The position numbers and the translations under genes were made by a program. Positions 36,143 through 45,880 of a stretch of 64,000 bases of DNA are shown here, piece by piece. Source of the DNA: Microbacterium sp. Se63.02b. GTDB taxonomy: Bacteria > Actinomycetota > Actinomycetes > Actinomycetales > Microbacteriaceae. The notes beneath the pieces were generated by a model. It ran no database searches and was not told the DNA's origin. It saw nothing but the letters and a program-made list of their open reading frames with translations. Location: the NCBI RefSeq assembly GCF_014171575.1, contig NZ_CP050453.1:1488001-1552000 (forward strand). The letters are read 5' to 3'. Numbering within the stretch: position 1 is the first letter of the stretch; each line of letters starts with the position of its first letter.

Positions 36143-37236
36143 CCGAGTTCATCCCCCCCGCAAAGCCCATCATCGGAGACGACGAGCGTGCCGCCGTCGA
36201 TCGAGTCCTGCGCAGCGGGATGGTCGCCCAGGGACCCGAGGTCGCGGCGTTCGAGCAGGAGTTCTCGGACCACTTCGTCCCCGGTCGTCCCTCCGTCGCG
36301 GTGAACTCGGGCACGGCAGGGCTCCACCTCGGTCTGCTCGCCGCGGGCGTGGGCGCCGGCGACGAGGTCATCGTGCCGTCCTTCACCTTCGCCGCGACCG
36401 GGAACTCGGTCGCGCTCACGGGCGGCACCCCGGTGTTCGTCGACATCGAGCCGGAGACCTTCACGCTCGACCCCGAGGCCGTCGCCGCCGCGATCACACC
36501 GCGGACGAAGGGCATCCTGCCGGTGCACCTCTACGGTCACCCCGCACGCATGCGTGAGCTCGAGGCCCTCGCCGCCGAGCGCGGCGTCGCCCTCTACGAG
36601 GATGCCGCCCAGGCGCACGGCGCCTCCCTCGACGGACGGCCGGTGGGCTCGTTCGGCGAGTTCGCGATGTTCAGCCTGTACCCGACCAAGAACATGACCA
36701 GCGGCGAGGGCGGCATGGTCACGACCGCGACGGATGAGGTCGCGCGTCGCGTGAAGCTGCTGCGCAACCAGGGCATGGAGCGCCAGTACGAGAACGAGAT
36801 CATCGGCTTCAACGCGCGGATGACCGACATCCACGCCGCGATCGGCCGTGTGCAGCTGACCAAGGTCGACGCGTGGACGCGCACCCGTCAGGCGAACGCC
36901 GCGTTCCTCGATGCGAACCTGCGGGGTGTCGTGATCCCGCCCGTCGCCGAGGGCGCGGTGCACGTGTACCACCAGTACACCGTGCGCGTGCCGGAGGATC
37001 GCGATGGCTTCGTCGCCGCGCTGAAGTCCGAGCACAACGTGGGAGCAGGGGTCTATTACCCGATCCCGAATCACCGCCTGCCGTCGCTGGCACCGTACGC
37101 CCCGGGGCTGGACCTGCCCGAGACGGAGCGCGCGGCGCGCGAGGTCGTCTCGCTGCCCGTCCACCCCTCGCTGACGTCGTCCGACCTCGAGCGCATCGTC
37201 GCCGCGGTCGAGGCCGTCGCCGGAGCGGGCGCCTGA
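36139..37236 (+). CDS. DegT/DnrJ/EryC1/StrS aminotransferase (WbpE/WlbC-like)
   Basis: 365-aa PLP enzyme. The N-terminal IPPAKPIIGDDERAAVDRVL, AVNSGTAGLHLGLLA, VPSFTFAATGNSV, EDAAQAHGA and the Schiff-base lysine in LYPTKNMTSGEGGM are clear. In WbpE the enzyme aminates UDP-3-keto-GlcNAcA using glutamate. Its position between the WbpD-like acetyltransferase and the WbpB-like dehydrogenase supports this. GTG 36139; the stop overlaps the next ATG by one base. Confidence 0.88.
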   Translation: MTEFIPPAKPIIGDDERAAVDRVLRSGMVAQGPEVAAFEQEFSDHFVPGRPSVAVNSGTAGLHLGLLAAGVGAGDEVIVPSFTFAATGNSVALTGGTPVFVDIEPETFTLDPEAVAAAITPRTKGILPVHLYGHPARMRELEALAAERGVALYEDAAQAHGASLDGRPVGSFGEFAMFSLYPTKNMTSGEGGMVTTATDEVARRVKLLRNQGMERQYENEIIGFNARMTDIHAAIGRVQLTKVDAWTRTRQANAAFLDANLRGVVIPPVAEGAVHVYHQYTVRVPEDRDGFVAALKSEHNVGAGVYYPIPNHRLPSLAPYAPGLDLPETERAAREVVSLPVHPSLTSSDLERIVAAVEAVAGAGA

Positions 37237-38227
37237 TGGCGTTGCGCGCCGGCCTGCTCGGCGTCGGGATGATGGGCCGTCACCACGCCCGCGTCCTGCG
37301 GGAACTCGACGGGGTCGAGCTCGTCGCCATCGCCGATCCCGGTGGGGATCCGCACGGCGTGGCAGGCGACCTCGAGATCCTTCCCGACATCGATGCCCTG
37401 ATCTCGGCGGGCATCGATATCGCGGTGGTCGCGGTGCCGACGCGCTTCCACGAGGATGCCGCCCTCAAACTGGCTGCCGCGGGGTGCACACTCTCGTCGA
37501 GAAGCCCATCGCCCACAGCGTCGAGGCCGGGCAGCGCATGGTCGACGCGTTCGCCTCCGCCGGGCTCGTCGGAGCGGTCGGTCACATCGAGCGCTTCAAC
37601 CCTGCGGTCCAGGAACTGCGACGCCGGATCGAGGCGGGCGAGCTCGGGGCGGTCTACCAGGTCGTCACCCGTCGGCAGGGGCCGTTCCCCTCGCGTATCG
37701 CCGACGTCGGCGTGGCGAAGGACCTCGCCTCGCACGACGTCGACCTCACCGCGTGGGTCGTGCAGAGCGACTACGACCGTGTGTTCGCGCAGACGGCGTT
37801 CAAGAGCGGTCGCGAGCACGAAGACATGATCACGATCACCGGACGGACGGCGTCCGGCGTCATCGTGAACAACATCGTCAACTGGCTGAGCCCGATGAAG
37901 GAACGACTGACGGTCGTCACGGGGGAGAAGGGCGCATTCGTCGCAGACACCTCGACCGGCGACCTCACGTTCTACGCCAACGGCACGATCCCCCTCGAAT
38001 GGGAATCCGTGTCCTCCTTCCGCGGGGTCTCCGAAGGAGACGTCACGCGCTACGCGTTCGCCAAGCGCGAGCCGCTGCGCGTCGAGCATGAGGCTTTCCG
38101 CGATGCCGTGCTCGGGCAGCAGACCGACGTCGTGACCATGGAGCAGGGACTGCGCACGCTCGTGGTCGTCGAAGCAGCGCTCGAGTCTTCGCGGACCGGG
38201 AACGCCCTTCCTCTTCTGGACACCTGA
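37236..38227 (+). CDS. Gfo/Idh/MocA dehydrogenase (WbpB/WlbA-like)
   Basis: About 330 aa after one G is restored at GGGG 37481-37484 (AAAGVHTLVEKPIAH). The Rossmann fold begins GLLGVGMMGRHHARVL; EKP, GHIERFNPA and DVGVAKDLASHDVDL form the catalytic and substrate site. WbpB/WlbA oxidises C3 of UDP-GlcNAcA with NAD+. It is the third enzyme of the diacetamido-uronate set next to each other here. The other two, a 6-dehydrogenase and a 2-epimerase, lie about 10-13 kb downstream. Confidence 0.88.
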
Positions 38228-38240
38228 CGCGAGGAGCGGG

Positions 38241-39461
38241 ATGAGCGCACTGGCGGGGCTCAAGAGAGCCGTGACGGAGGCGATTCCCGACCCCGTGGCC
38301 GAGCGCATCCTCCCCTGGAAGCGCGCGGCGTTCCGCGAAGCGGGTGTCATCGGGGTGGCCCCCGCCGAGACAAGGCTGCTGATCGCTCCGGTGAACTCCG
38401 CGGGTCAGGGTTTCGCCTGGGCCCGCGCGGCCGAGCGGCTTCCCGATGTGAGTGCGGCGAACTTCATGTACCGCGGTGCGGACGATGTCTTCGCCTACCC
38501 TGCCGACCACTCGGTCTCGACGGCGTATTTCGTCCAGAACCGGCGATGGCAGGCCGCGCAGCGTCGGGCGATCGCCCGGGGGTTCACCCATGTGCTCGTC
38601 GAATCCGGTCGGCAGGTGCTGGGCGGCAGCTCGACGCCCGACGACGAGATCGCCTGGCTCCGCCGACGGGGCATCCAGGTCGCGCTCCTCTGGCACGGCA
38701 GCGATATCCGTCTGCCGGACCAGCACGCGCGGACTGATGCCGACTCCCCGTTCCGCGAAGGGCGCTATCCCGAGCAACCGCGGCTCCAGGCCATCACCGA
38801 GGCGAATCATCGTCTGCTGCGGACCCTCGAGCTCCCGGCCTTCGTCTCCACACCCGACCTGCTCACGGACGTGCCGGAGGCGACCTGGCTTCCCGTCGTC
38901 GTCGATGCGGCGAGGTGGGCCGACGCGGCTCCGTCAGCGCCCCTCGTGCGCGATCGTCCCGTGGTCGTGCACGCCCCGAGTCGCGCAGGGTTGAAGGGGA
39001 CGGCACTGATCACTCCGACCATGCGCCGTCTGCACGACGAAGGCGCCATCGAGTACCGCGAGATCACCGGCGTCCCCGCGTCGCGCATGCCGGAGGTGTA
39101 CGGAGAAGCGGACATCGTGCTCGATCAGTTCTCCCTCGGCATCTACGGCGTCGCCGCGTGCGAGGCTCTGGCGAGCGGACGCGTCGTGGTCAGCCACGTG
39201 TCCGAGGTCGTGCGAAAGAGGGTGCGGGCGCGCACGTCGCGAGATCTCCCGGTGCTCGAGGCTCGGGCGGCAGACCTCGAACGGGTGCTGCGGGACATCC
39301 TCGCCGACCGGGACCGGGCGAAGGGGATCGCCGCAGCCGGACCCGAGTTCGTGCGGGCCGTTCATTCCGGACGCCGATCCGCCGATGCGCTCGCCGGGTT
39401 CCTGGGTGAACGTGAAGGCGCGGCAGGGTCCCACATGGAAGACTGGACCGATGCCCGCTGA
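38241..39461 (+). CDS. GT-B fold glycosyltransferase-like protein
   Basis: 406 aa. No strong family signature, but LLWHGSDIRLPDQHAR, VVHAPSRAGLKGTALI and YGEADIVLDQFSLGIYGVAACEALASGRVVV form a GT1/GT4-like C-terminal half. The N-terminal NSAGQGFAWARAAE is a typical glycine-rich loop region. Acceptor and donor unknown. GAGGAG precedes the ATG. Confidence 0.7.
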   Translation: MSALAGLKRAVTEAIPDPVAERILPWKRAAFREAGVIGVAPAETRLLIAPVNSAGQGFAWARAAERLPDVSAANFMYRGADDVFAYPADHSVSTAYFVQNRRWQAAQRRAIARGFTHVLVESGRQVLGGSSTPDDEIAWLRRRGIQVALLWHGSDIRLPDQHARTDADSPFREGRYPEQPRLQAITEANHRLLRTLELPAFVSTPDLLTDVPEATWLPVVVDAARWADAAPSAPLVRDRPVVVHAPSRAGLKGTALITPTMRRLHDEGAIEYREITGVPASRMPEVYGEADIVLDQFSLGIYGVAACEALASGRVVVSHVSEVVRKRVRARTSRDLPVLEARAADLERVLRDILADRDRAKGIAAAGPEFVRAVHSGRRSADALAGFLGEREGAAGSHMEDWTDAR

Positions 39462-39485
39462 TCGATACCCTGAGGACTCCGCGTC

Positions 39486-41270
39486 ATGAAGCTCGTTGCG
39501 AAGACCTACCGGGAGCTTGTGACCTATCTCCCCGCAGATGCGCGTTCCTACCTGCTGCGCTACGTCGTGGTCTCCTGTCTGCTCACCATCCTCGACATCG
39601 GCGCGATCATGCTCCTCGCCCTGAGCCTGACCCCGATGATCGCGCGAACGACCATCACTCTCCCCGTCATCGGCGAGATCGGGGAAGACGACTACGTCTG
39701 GCTGATCGGCTCCGTGGCGGTGCTCATCCTCGTGAAGTCCGCGCTGGCCCTGCTGCAGCAGTGGTTCGCGACCCGTCGATTCGCCTCCTTCGAACTCGAG
39801 ATCGGCCGGCAGCTCTTCGACAGCTACATCAAGGCGCCGTGGACCTATCGTCTCGGTCGGAACACCGCGCAGATCGTCCGCATCGCCGACGTCGGCATCG
39901 CCAACACCATCAGCGGCTTCCTCCTGCCGATCGTGCAGCTGCCGTCGATCATCGTGAGCTTCGTGCTGATCCTGGCGGTGATCGTGGTCGCCCAGCCGCT
40001 CACAGCGCTCATCACCGTCGTCTACCTCGGCGGCATCATGGCGCTGCTCTACTGGGTGGTCTCCGGACGGTCGGTGCAGGCCGGGCGCGTCTCGCGCGAC
40101 TACTCCTTCAAGGTCGCGACGCTGATGACCGAGATGATGCAGGCTCTCAAGGAGATCACGCTGCGGAACAAGACCGGTGAGGTCGCCGGCATCGTGCAGT
40201 ACAACCGCTCCTTCAGCACCCGGGCTCGTGCGAACATGAACTTCCTCGGTTCCGTCCCCGGGTTCGTCCTCAACTCCGCGCTGGTCGGAGGCTTCGTGCT
40301 CGTCGGCGGCATCGGCTACGCGCTGGGGGGCATGCAGGAGGCGCTGGCGTCGGTGGCGCTGTTCGCCGTGGCGGGGTTCCGCCTCGTCCCCTCACTGACC
40401 GGATTCCAGTCGATCGTGACGACCACCACGGCGAACGTGCCGCACGTGCAGGCCGTGATCTTCGACATCAAGGTGTCGGAGAAGTACATCTCGGTGGCGG
40501 AGCGCCTCGGACAGGAGCCGATCGAGGGGGAGCCGCGCGTGCTCACCCTGACCGACGTGTCGTTCGGATACCCGAAGCACGAGGACACGCCGGCGGTGCA
40601 CGACATCGACCTGCGCATCCCGATCGGCAGCTCGCTCGCCTTGGTGGGTTCGTCCGGCGCGGGCAAGTCGACTCTGGTGGACATCCTGCTCGGTCTCCTC
40701 GTCCCGCAGAAGGGCTCGATCCGCCTGGACGACCAGGACCTCAACGACGTCCTCGCCGCCTGGCGCTCCCGCGTGGGATATGTGCCCCAGGACGTCTCGC
40801 TCTTCGACGGCACCGTGGCCCAGAACGTCGCCCTGGACTGGGACGACAAGGACATCGACTTCGACCGGGTGCGTGCTTCCCTCGAACGCGCGCAGCTCTG
40901 GGAGACGATCGAGGCGCGGGACGGCGGCATGCACGGCCGGATCGGTGAGCGCGGTCTCTCTCTGTCCGGAGGGCAGCGTCAGCGTCTCGGCATCGCCAGG
41001 GCGCTGTACAGCGACCCGCTGATCCTCGTCCTCGACGAGGCGACGAGTGCGCTCGACACCAAGACGGAGTCGAAGGTCACGGAGGCCATCCGCAGCCTCA
41101 AGGGGGAAGTCACCATCGTCTCGGTCGCGCACCGGCTCTCGACGATCCGCGACAGCGATCTCGTCTGCTTCATGCAGGACGGCACGATCGCCGACCAGGG
41201 CACGTTCGACGAACTCGTCGCCCGGGTGCCGAACTTCGCCGAGCAGGCTCAGCTGGCTGGCCTGACGTGA
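39486..41270 (+). CDS. ABC transporter, fused permease-ATPase (MsbA/PglK-like flippase)
   Basis: 594 aa. Six membrane helices in the first 320 residues, then a nucleotide-binding domain with Walker A GSSGAGKST, Q-loop VPQDVSLFDG, signature LSGGQRQR, Walker B LILVLDEATSALD and H-loop VAHRLS. The arrangement and neighbours fit a PglK-type flippase for a lipid-linked oligosaccharide. It is the third export candidate in the window. The stop overlaps the GT2 start (GTGA). Confidence 0.88.
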   Translation: MKLVAKTYRELVTYLPADARSYLLRYVVVSCLLTILDIGAIMLLALSLTPMIARTTITLPVIGEIGEDDYVWLIGSVAVLILVKSALALLQQWFATRRFASFELEIGRQLFDSYIKAPWTYRLGRNTAQIVRIADVGIANTISGFLLPIVQLPSIIVSFVLILAVIVVAQPLTALITVVYLGGIMALLYWVVSGRSVQAGRVSRDYSFKVATLMTEMMQALKEITLRNKTGEVAGIVQYNRSFSTRARANMNFLGSVPGFVLNSALVGGFVLVGGIGYALGGMQEALASVALFAVAGFRLVPSLTGFQSIVTTTTANVPHVQAVIFDIKVSEKYISVAERLGQEPIEGEPRVLTLTDVSFGYPKHEDTPAVHDIDLRIPIGSSLALVGSSGAGKSTLVDILLGLLVPQKGSIRLDDQDLNDVLAAWRSRVGYVPQDVSLFDGTVAQNVALDWDDKDIDFDRVRASLERAQLWETIEARDGGMHGRIGERGLSLSGGQRQRLGIARALYSDPLILVLDEATSALDTKTESKVTEAIRSLKGEVTIVSVAHRLSTIRDSDLVCFMQDGTIADQGTFDELVARVPNFAEQAQLAGLT

Positions 41271-42352
41271 CGAGGCCCTTCGTCGACGTCGTGATCGCCT
41301 GCCACGACGAACGGCGACCGATCGAGCGGGCCGTCGCCTCGCTCATTCACGACGATGACGTGCGCGACGTCGTACGCGTCACGGTCGTCGCTCACGGGCT
41401 GGACGCGGGCATCCTCGAACGGCGCCTCGCGGGGATCGACGGCGACATCCGTGTGCTGCCTTTCCAGGACGGCATCCGCAGCGCGGCCGGACCGTTCAAC
41501 CACGGCCTCGCGGCTGTCGACGCGGAGTACAGCGGTGTGATGGGCTCGGACGACTTCCTCGAACCCGGCACGATGTCGCAGTGGGTCCGATATGTGCGCG
41601 CGGAACGGCCGGACGCCGCGATCGCGCAGATCCGGCTGCAGGGCCAAGGCCTGATGCCGAACCCGCTCGTGCGACTCGGACGCCACCGGCGACTCGACGC
41701 CGCTCGCGACCGACTCTTCTACCGCACCGCACCGCTCGGGCTGTTCCGCACTGCCCGGGTGCGCGAGTTGGGGCTGCGCATGCTCGAAGGCGTCCGCGTC
41801 GGCGAGGACTTCGAGTTCGGCATCCGGCTCTGGGCGCAGGGTGGACGGATCGACCTCCTCCGTGGTGCCGGCACGTACGTGATCGGCGAGGACGCCGCGG
41901 AGCGGACGACTCTCGGCGCGATGACCGTCACCGAGCGGCTCGCCCCGATCGTGCGGCTCTTCGAGGACGGGGTCTTCGCCGATCTCTCCGCTCGCGCCCG
42001 CACCGCCCTCGCCGTCAAACTCATCAGGGTGACGATCGTCGGCAATGCGCAGGCCCTCGCAGAAGAGCTCGACGACGACGATGTCGCGGCCTTCTCGACC
42101 TTGCTCCATCGGCTCCTCGATGTCGCGCCGCGGGCACTGCTGCCGTTCAACCGCCAGGACCGCCGGATTCTCGACGGGCTGCTGGCCGAGCCTCGCGCTG
42201 CCCGGCTGCGGTCCGATGTGGCGTCGTCGCGCGGCGCAGGGCGGCGCGACCGGTGGCTCACTCCCGACCTGGTGCACAGCTTCGCGCGCGAATCCACCCT
42301 GCGCCGATACGTCCTCTACTTCTGCAAGCGCGAGCGAAGGAGAACCCGATGA
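41267..42352 (+). CDS. Glycosyltransferase family 2, NHG subgroup
   Basis: 361 aa. The GT-A start reads VDVVIACHDERRPIERAVAS, then SAAGPFNHGLAAVDAEYSGVMGSDDFLEPG, where GSDD is the DxD-type metal site, and VGEDFEFGIRLW. The C-terminal 130 residues are all-alpha and of unknown role. It is clearly paralogous to the second half of the fused protein at 45881-48014. The next gene overlaps by four bases. Confidence 0.82.
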   Translation: MTRPFVDVVIACHDERRPIERAVASLIHDDDVRDVVRVTVVAHGLDAGILERRLAGIDGDIRVLPFQDGIRSAAGPFNHGLAAVDAEYSGVMGSDDFLEPGTMSQWVRYVRAERPDAAIAQIRLQGQGLMPNPLVRLGRHRRLDAARDRLFYRTAPLGLFRTARVRELGLRMLEGVRVGEDFEFGIRLWAQGGRIDLLRGAGTYVIGEDAAERTTLGAMTVTERLAPIVRLFEDGVFADLSARARTALAVKLIRVTIVGNAQALAEELDDDDVAAFSTLLHRLLDVAPRALLPFNRQDRRILDGLLAEPRAARLRSDVASSRGAGRRDRWLTPDLVHSFARESTLRRYVLYFCKRERRRTR

Positions 42353-43485
42353 CCGCCCGCCCGACCATGCTCATCATGTCGTTCTCGCCTCTGACCGGCG
42401 ACGCCAGGGTGCTGAAGCAGATCGCACGGTTCACCCGCGACTTCGACGTGACGACTCTGGGATACGGTGACGCTCCGGAGGGAGTGGTCGACCACCTCTC
42501 CATGCCGAAGGAGGTCCGCTACAACGACCTCGACGGCAAGCTCATCACCCTCAAGCGCTATCGGACGGCGTACTGGCGGCTGTCCGCGGTGCGCTGGTCG
42601 CGGGCGGCGCTGAAGGGGCGACGGTTCGACGTGATCATCGCGAACGACGTCGAGGCCGTCCCCGTCGCGGTCAAGATGCGTCCGCGGTTCGGTGTCCTCG
42701 CGGACCTGCACGAGTACTCGCCGCGGCTGCATGACGACAACGAGCTCTGGTTCCAGCGCATCACGCCGTGGTTCGAGTGGGTGGTGCGCACCTACGTGAC
42801 GAAGGCAGCGGCCTGGACGACGGTGAGCGAAGGACTCGCTGCGGAGTACGAGCGGAACTTCGGCTTCCACGCCGAGCTCGTCAGCAACGCGACCCCGTAT
42901 CACGAGCTGCGCCCCGGCGCGGTCTCGGCCCCGATCCGACTGGTCCACAGCGGGGCCGGCCTCACCAATCGTCAGCTCCACCTGATGGCGGAGGCGGTGG
43001 CGACGGCGCAGGCCGACGTCACGCTGGACTTCTACCTCACCGCGAACCACCCCGCCTATCTCGAGGAGCTCAAGGAGTACGCGGCGACGACCGACCGGGT
43101 CCGCGTCCTCGATCCCGTGCCGTACTCGGAGCTGGTGACGACCCTGAACTCCTACGACGTGGGGGTCTTCCTCCTCCCGCCGCTGACCTTCAACTACCGG
43201 CACGCCCTGCCGAACAAGCTCTTCGACTTCGTGCAGGCGCGACTCGGGATCATCGTCGGACCCTCGCCGGAGATGGCCGGGTACGTCGAGCGGTACGGCT
43301 TGGGGTCGGTGGCCTCCGACTTCACGGTCGATGCGCTGCGCGAGAGGATCGAGCAGCTGACGCCGGAGGCCGTCGCGGCGTACAAACAGCACGCCCATGA
43401 CAGTGCGCACGAGCTCGAGGGCGAACGGCAGGTCCAGAAGTGGGATCGCATCATCCACGGCCTCGTCGCGAAGGGCCGCCGATGA
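42349..43485 (+). CDS. Glycosyltransferase family 4, tandem copy A
   Basis: 378 aa. It begins MLIMSFSPLTGDARVLKQI and contains ANDVEAVPVA, LHEYSPRLHDDN, TVSEGLAAEYER, IRLVHSGAG and PNKLFDFVQARLGIIVGPSPEM, the last being the nucleotide-sugar end. Very similar to the following gene across its full length, so a tandem duplication. Substrate unknown. Confidence 0.82.
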   Translation: MTARPTMLIMSFSPLTGDARVLKQIARFTRDFDVTTLGYGDAPEGVVDHLSMPKEVRYNDLDGKLITLKRYRTAYWRLSAVRWSRAALKGRRFDVIIANDVEAVPVAVKMRPRFGVLADLHEYSPRLHDDNELWFQRITPWFEWVVRTYVTKAAAWTTVSEGLAAEYERNFGFHAELVSNATPYHELRPGAVSAPIRLVHSGAGLTNRQLHLMAEAVATAQADVTLDFYLTANHPAYLEELKEYAATTDRVRVLDPVPYSELVTTLNSYDVGVFLLPPLTFNYRHALPNKLFDFVQARLGIIVGPSPEMAGYVERYGLGSVASDFTVDALRERIEQLTPEAVAAYKQHAHDSAHELEGERQVQKWDRIIHGLVAKGRR

Positions 43486-44627
43486 CCGCCCCGAAGCTCC
43501 TGATCATCTCGTTCTCGACGATCAGGGCCGACGCGCGGCTGCTGAAGCAGATCACTCGTCTGCGCCGCGACTACGAGGTGCACACGGTCGGGTACGGCGA
43601 GACCCCGGACGGTGTGAGCGGCCACATCCGCATCCCCGACGAGCACCCGATCTGGCGCTACGACCGGGCGTCCGTGCTGTTGCGCCGATACCGCCACGCG
43701 TACTGGTCGAACCCCGCGATCGCCGCCGCCGTGACGGCGCTGCGCGACACGGACTGGGACCTCGTGCTCGCGAACGACGTGGATGCCGTGGGACTCGCGC
43801 TCGCTCAGCGATCCGTGCACGGGGTGCATGCCGATCTGCACGAGTACGCGCCCCGTCAGAAGGAAGACGTCTGGAAGTGGCGACTGTTCGTCGCTCCCTT
43901 CGTCCGGTGGATGTGCCGGACGTTCGTGATACGCGCCGACTCCGTCACCACGGTCGGCCAGGGAATCGCGGAGGAGTACGAGCGACGCTACGGGATCAGG
44001 GCCACGGTGGTGACCAATGCGGCCCCCTATGCGGAACTCACCCCGCACCCTGTCGCGTCGCCGATCCGCCTCGTGCACTCGGGTGCCGCCCTCCGCGATC
44101 GCAACATCGTGGCGATCATGGAAGCGGTCGAGGCGGCGTCCGCTGACGTCCGGCTCGCCCTCTACCTCACGCCGAACGACCCGGGATTCCTGGAGGAGGT
44201 CCGTGCGAGGGCGGCGGCGTCGGAGCGCGTCGAGCTCCACGACCCCGTGCCGTACGCCGAGCTCGGCGAGACCCTCAACGCCCACGATGTCGGCGTCCAT
44301 CTCCTCCCGCCGGTCAACTTCAACAACACGTGGGCGCTGCCGAACAAGTTCTTCGACTACGTGCAGGCGCGACTCGGCGTGATCATCGGGCCCTCGCCCG
44401 AGATGACCCGCGTCCTGAAGGAACGAGGCTTCGGTGCCGTGGCGGACGGCTTCGACGCGGCCGCGCTCACGCGCCTCATCGACGAACTCGACGCCGAGCG
44501 GGTGCGGGAGTGGAAGCAGGCGTCCGACGCCTCAGCCAGGGAACTCTCCGGTGAAGAGCAGGCCGAGCGCTGGGCCGAGGCCCTCGCCGCTCTGATGGCG
44601 GCGCCGCCTCGTCAGGAGCGCGGATGA
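43482..44627 (+). CDS. Glycosyltransferase family 4, tandem copy B
   Basis: 381 aa, paralogue of copy A: LLIISFSTIRADARLLKQI, ANDVDAVGLALA, LHEYAPRQKEDV, TVGQGIAEEYER, IRLVHSGAA and PNKFFDYVQARLGVIIGPSPEM. The two copies diverge most in the acceptor half, which suggests they add successive sugars. ATGA overlap with copy A and a four-base overlap with the next gene. Confidence 0.82.
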   Translation: MTAPKLLIISFSTIRADARLLKQITRLRRDYEVHTVGYGETPDGVSGHIRIPDEHPIWRYDRASVLLRRYRHAYWSNPAIAAAVTALRDTDWDLVLANDVDAVGLALAQRSVHGVHADLHEYAPRQKEDVWKWRLFVAPFVRWMCRTFVIRADSVTTVGQGIAEEYERRYGIRATVVTNAAPYAELTPHPVASPIRLVHSGAALRDRNIVAIMEAVEAASADVRLALYLTPNDPGFLEEVRARAAASERVELHDPVPYAELGETLNAHDVGVHLLPPVNFNNTWALPNKFFDYVQARLGVIIGPSPEMTRVLKERGFGAVADGFDAAALTRLIDELDAERVREWKQASDASARELSGEEQAERWAEALAALMAAPPRQERG

Positions 44628-45868
44628 GCAGGCTGCTCCTCTTCACGAACGACTATCCCTATCGCACCGGCGACGTGGTGTTCGTGGAGAAGGAGATCGA
44701 GGCGCTCGCCGCGCGATTCGACGACGTCATCGTGTTCTGTCATGCACGCGACACGAGTGCCGGCATGGTCGACCTCCCCGAGGGGGTCCGTTTCGGAGGC
44801 AACCTCTTCGTGCCTGCACCGGAGGACGCGCCCCGGAGACTGCTCGAGTTCGCCCCGCTCCTCCTGCTCCTGCAGGCGACGTGGCGAGAGCTGTGGAGCG
44901 GCCGCCTCCTGCGGAACGCGCGCCTCTTCGCCATGGGGGCGAAGGTCGGGATGACGCAGGCGCACCGATCCGCGGTGCGCGAGGCCGTCGCGGGCGACCG
45001 TGACACCGTCGCCTACGCTTTCTGGGCCATGGGCGGGGGCTCGTCCTGCCCTGGCTTCGGGGTGTCGGCCCGCGTGGTGCGGGTCCATCGGTATGACCTC
45101 TACGAGGAGCGGGCCATCGGCGGCTACCTGCCTTTCCGTCCCTTCTTCTTCGCGCGCACCGATCGGGTCCTGGCGATCTCCGACGACGCTGTGCGCTACC
45201 TGGAGGGTCGCTACTCCGAGGTCCGGGGAAGGTCCGGTTGAGCAGGCTCGGCGCCTACGGCCCCCGCAGGCCCCGAGCGTCGACTGCACGGCGCACCGAC
45301 CATCGTGTCGTGCTCGGCGGTGAGCGAGGTGAAGCGGGTCGATCGCATCGCCGAGGCCGTCCGCGAGCTGCATGCCGTCGACCCGTCGCGGCCGGTGCGT
45401 TGGGTTCATTTCGGCGACGGACCGCTCATGCCACAGCTGCGTGAGCACGTCGGCGCGTTCCCGGAGGGGATCGAGGTGGATCTGCGCGGACAGGTGCCGA
45501 ACTCGGAGATCGCGGCGTTCTACGAGTCCGGCGAGGTGGATCTCTTCGTCAATCTCTCGGCATCCGAGGGCGTCCCGGTCAGCATCATGGAGGCCATCGC
45601 CTACGACGTGCCGGTCGTCGCCACGGCCGTCGGGGGGACTCCGGAGATCGTGGGCTCCGCGTTGCGCACCGGTGAGCTGGTCGAGGCCGAAGCGTCCAGC
45701 GGAACGGTCGCGGCGACACTGGCCTCGGTGCTCGACGCAGCGCCGGGCACATACGCCCCTCGCGAGAGATGGGAATCGGAGTACGACGCCGAGCGTACCG
45801 GCGCGCGCGCCGCAGAGCTGGTGAGCTCTCTCGCGAGCGGACCACGTCGTGAGCATGAGCGACCCTGA
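44624..45868 (+). CDS. Glycosyltransferase family 4 (three frameshifts)
   Basis: About 415 aa. The N-terminal LLLFTNDYPYRTGDVVFVEKE and the C-terminal SASEGVPVSIMEAIAYDVPVVATAVGGTPEIV, broken by short linkers, are classical GT4. Between 45225 and 45295 the frame moves three times by one lost base each (GGGG 45225-45228, CCCCC 45261-45265, and near 45287-45295), which brings it back to the original frame: VRGKVRLSRLGAYGP, PQAPSVDCTA, PTIVSCSAVSEVKR. A stop at 45239 is therefore apparent only. Confidence 0.78.
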
Positions 45869-45874
45869 TAGCTT
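45869..45874 (+). promoter_or_regulatory. Internal leaderless-type -10 (TAGCTT)
   Basis: TAGCTT starts at the base after the previous stop codon and is followed by six bases and GTG 45881. Confidence 0.45.
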
Positions 45875-45880
45875 CGTACC

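Noticed and set aside
45239..45305. A split of the GT4 at 44624 into two genes
   Set aside because: Three one-base corrections within 70 bases give continuous GT4 sequence; the supposed downstream start has no promoter or ribosome site.
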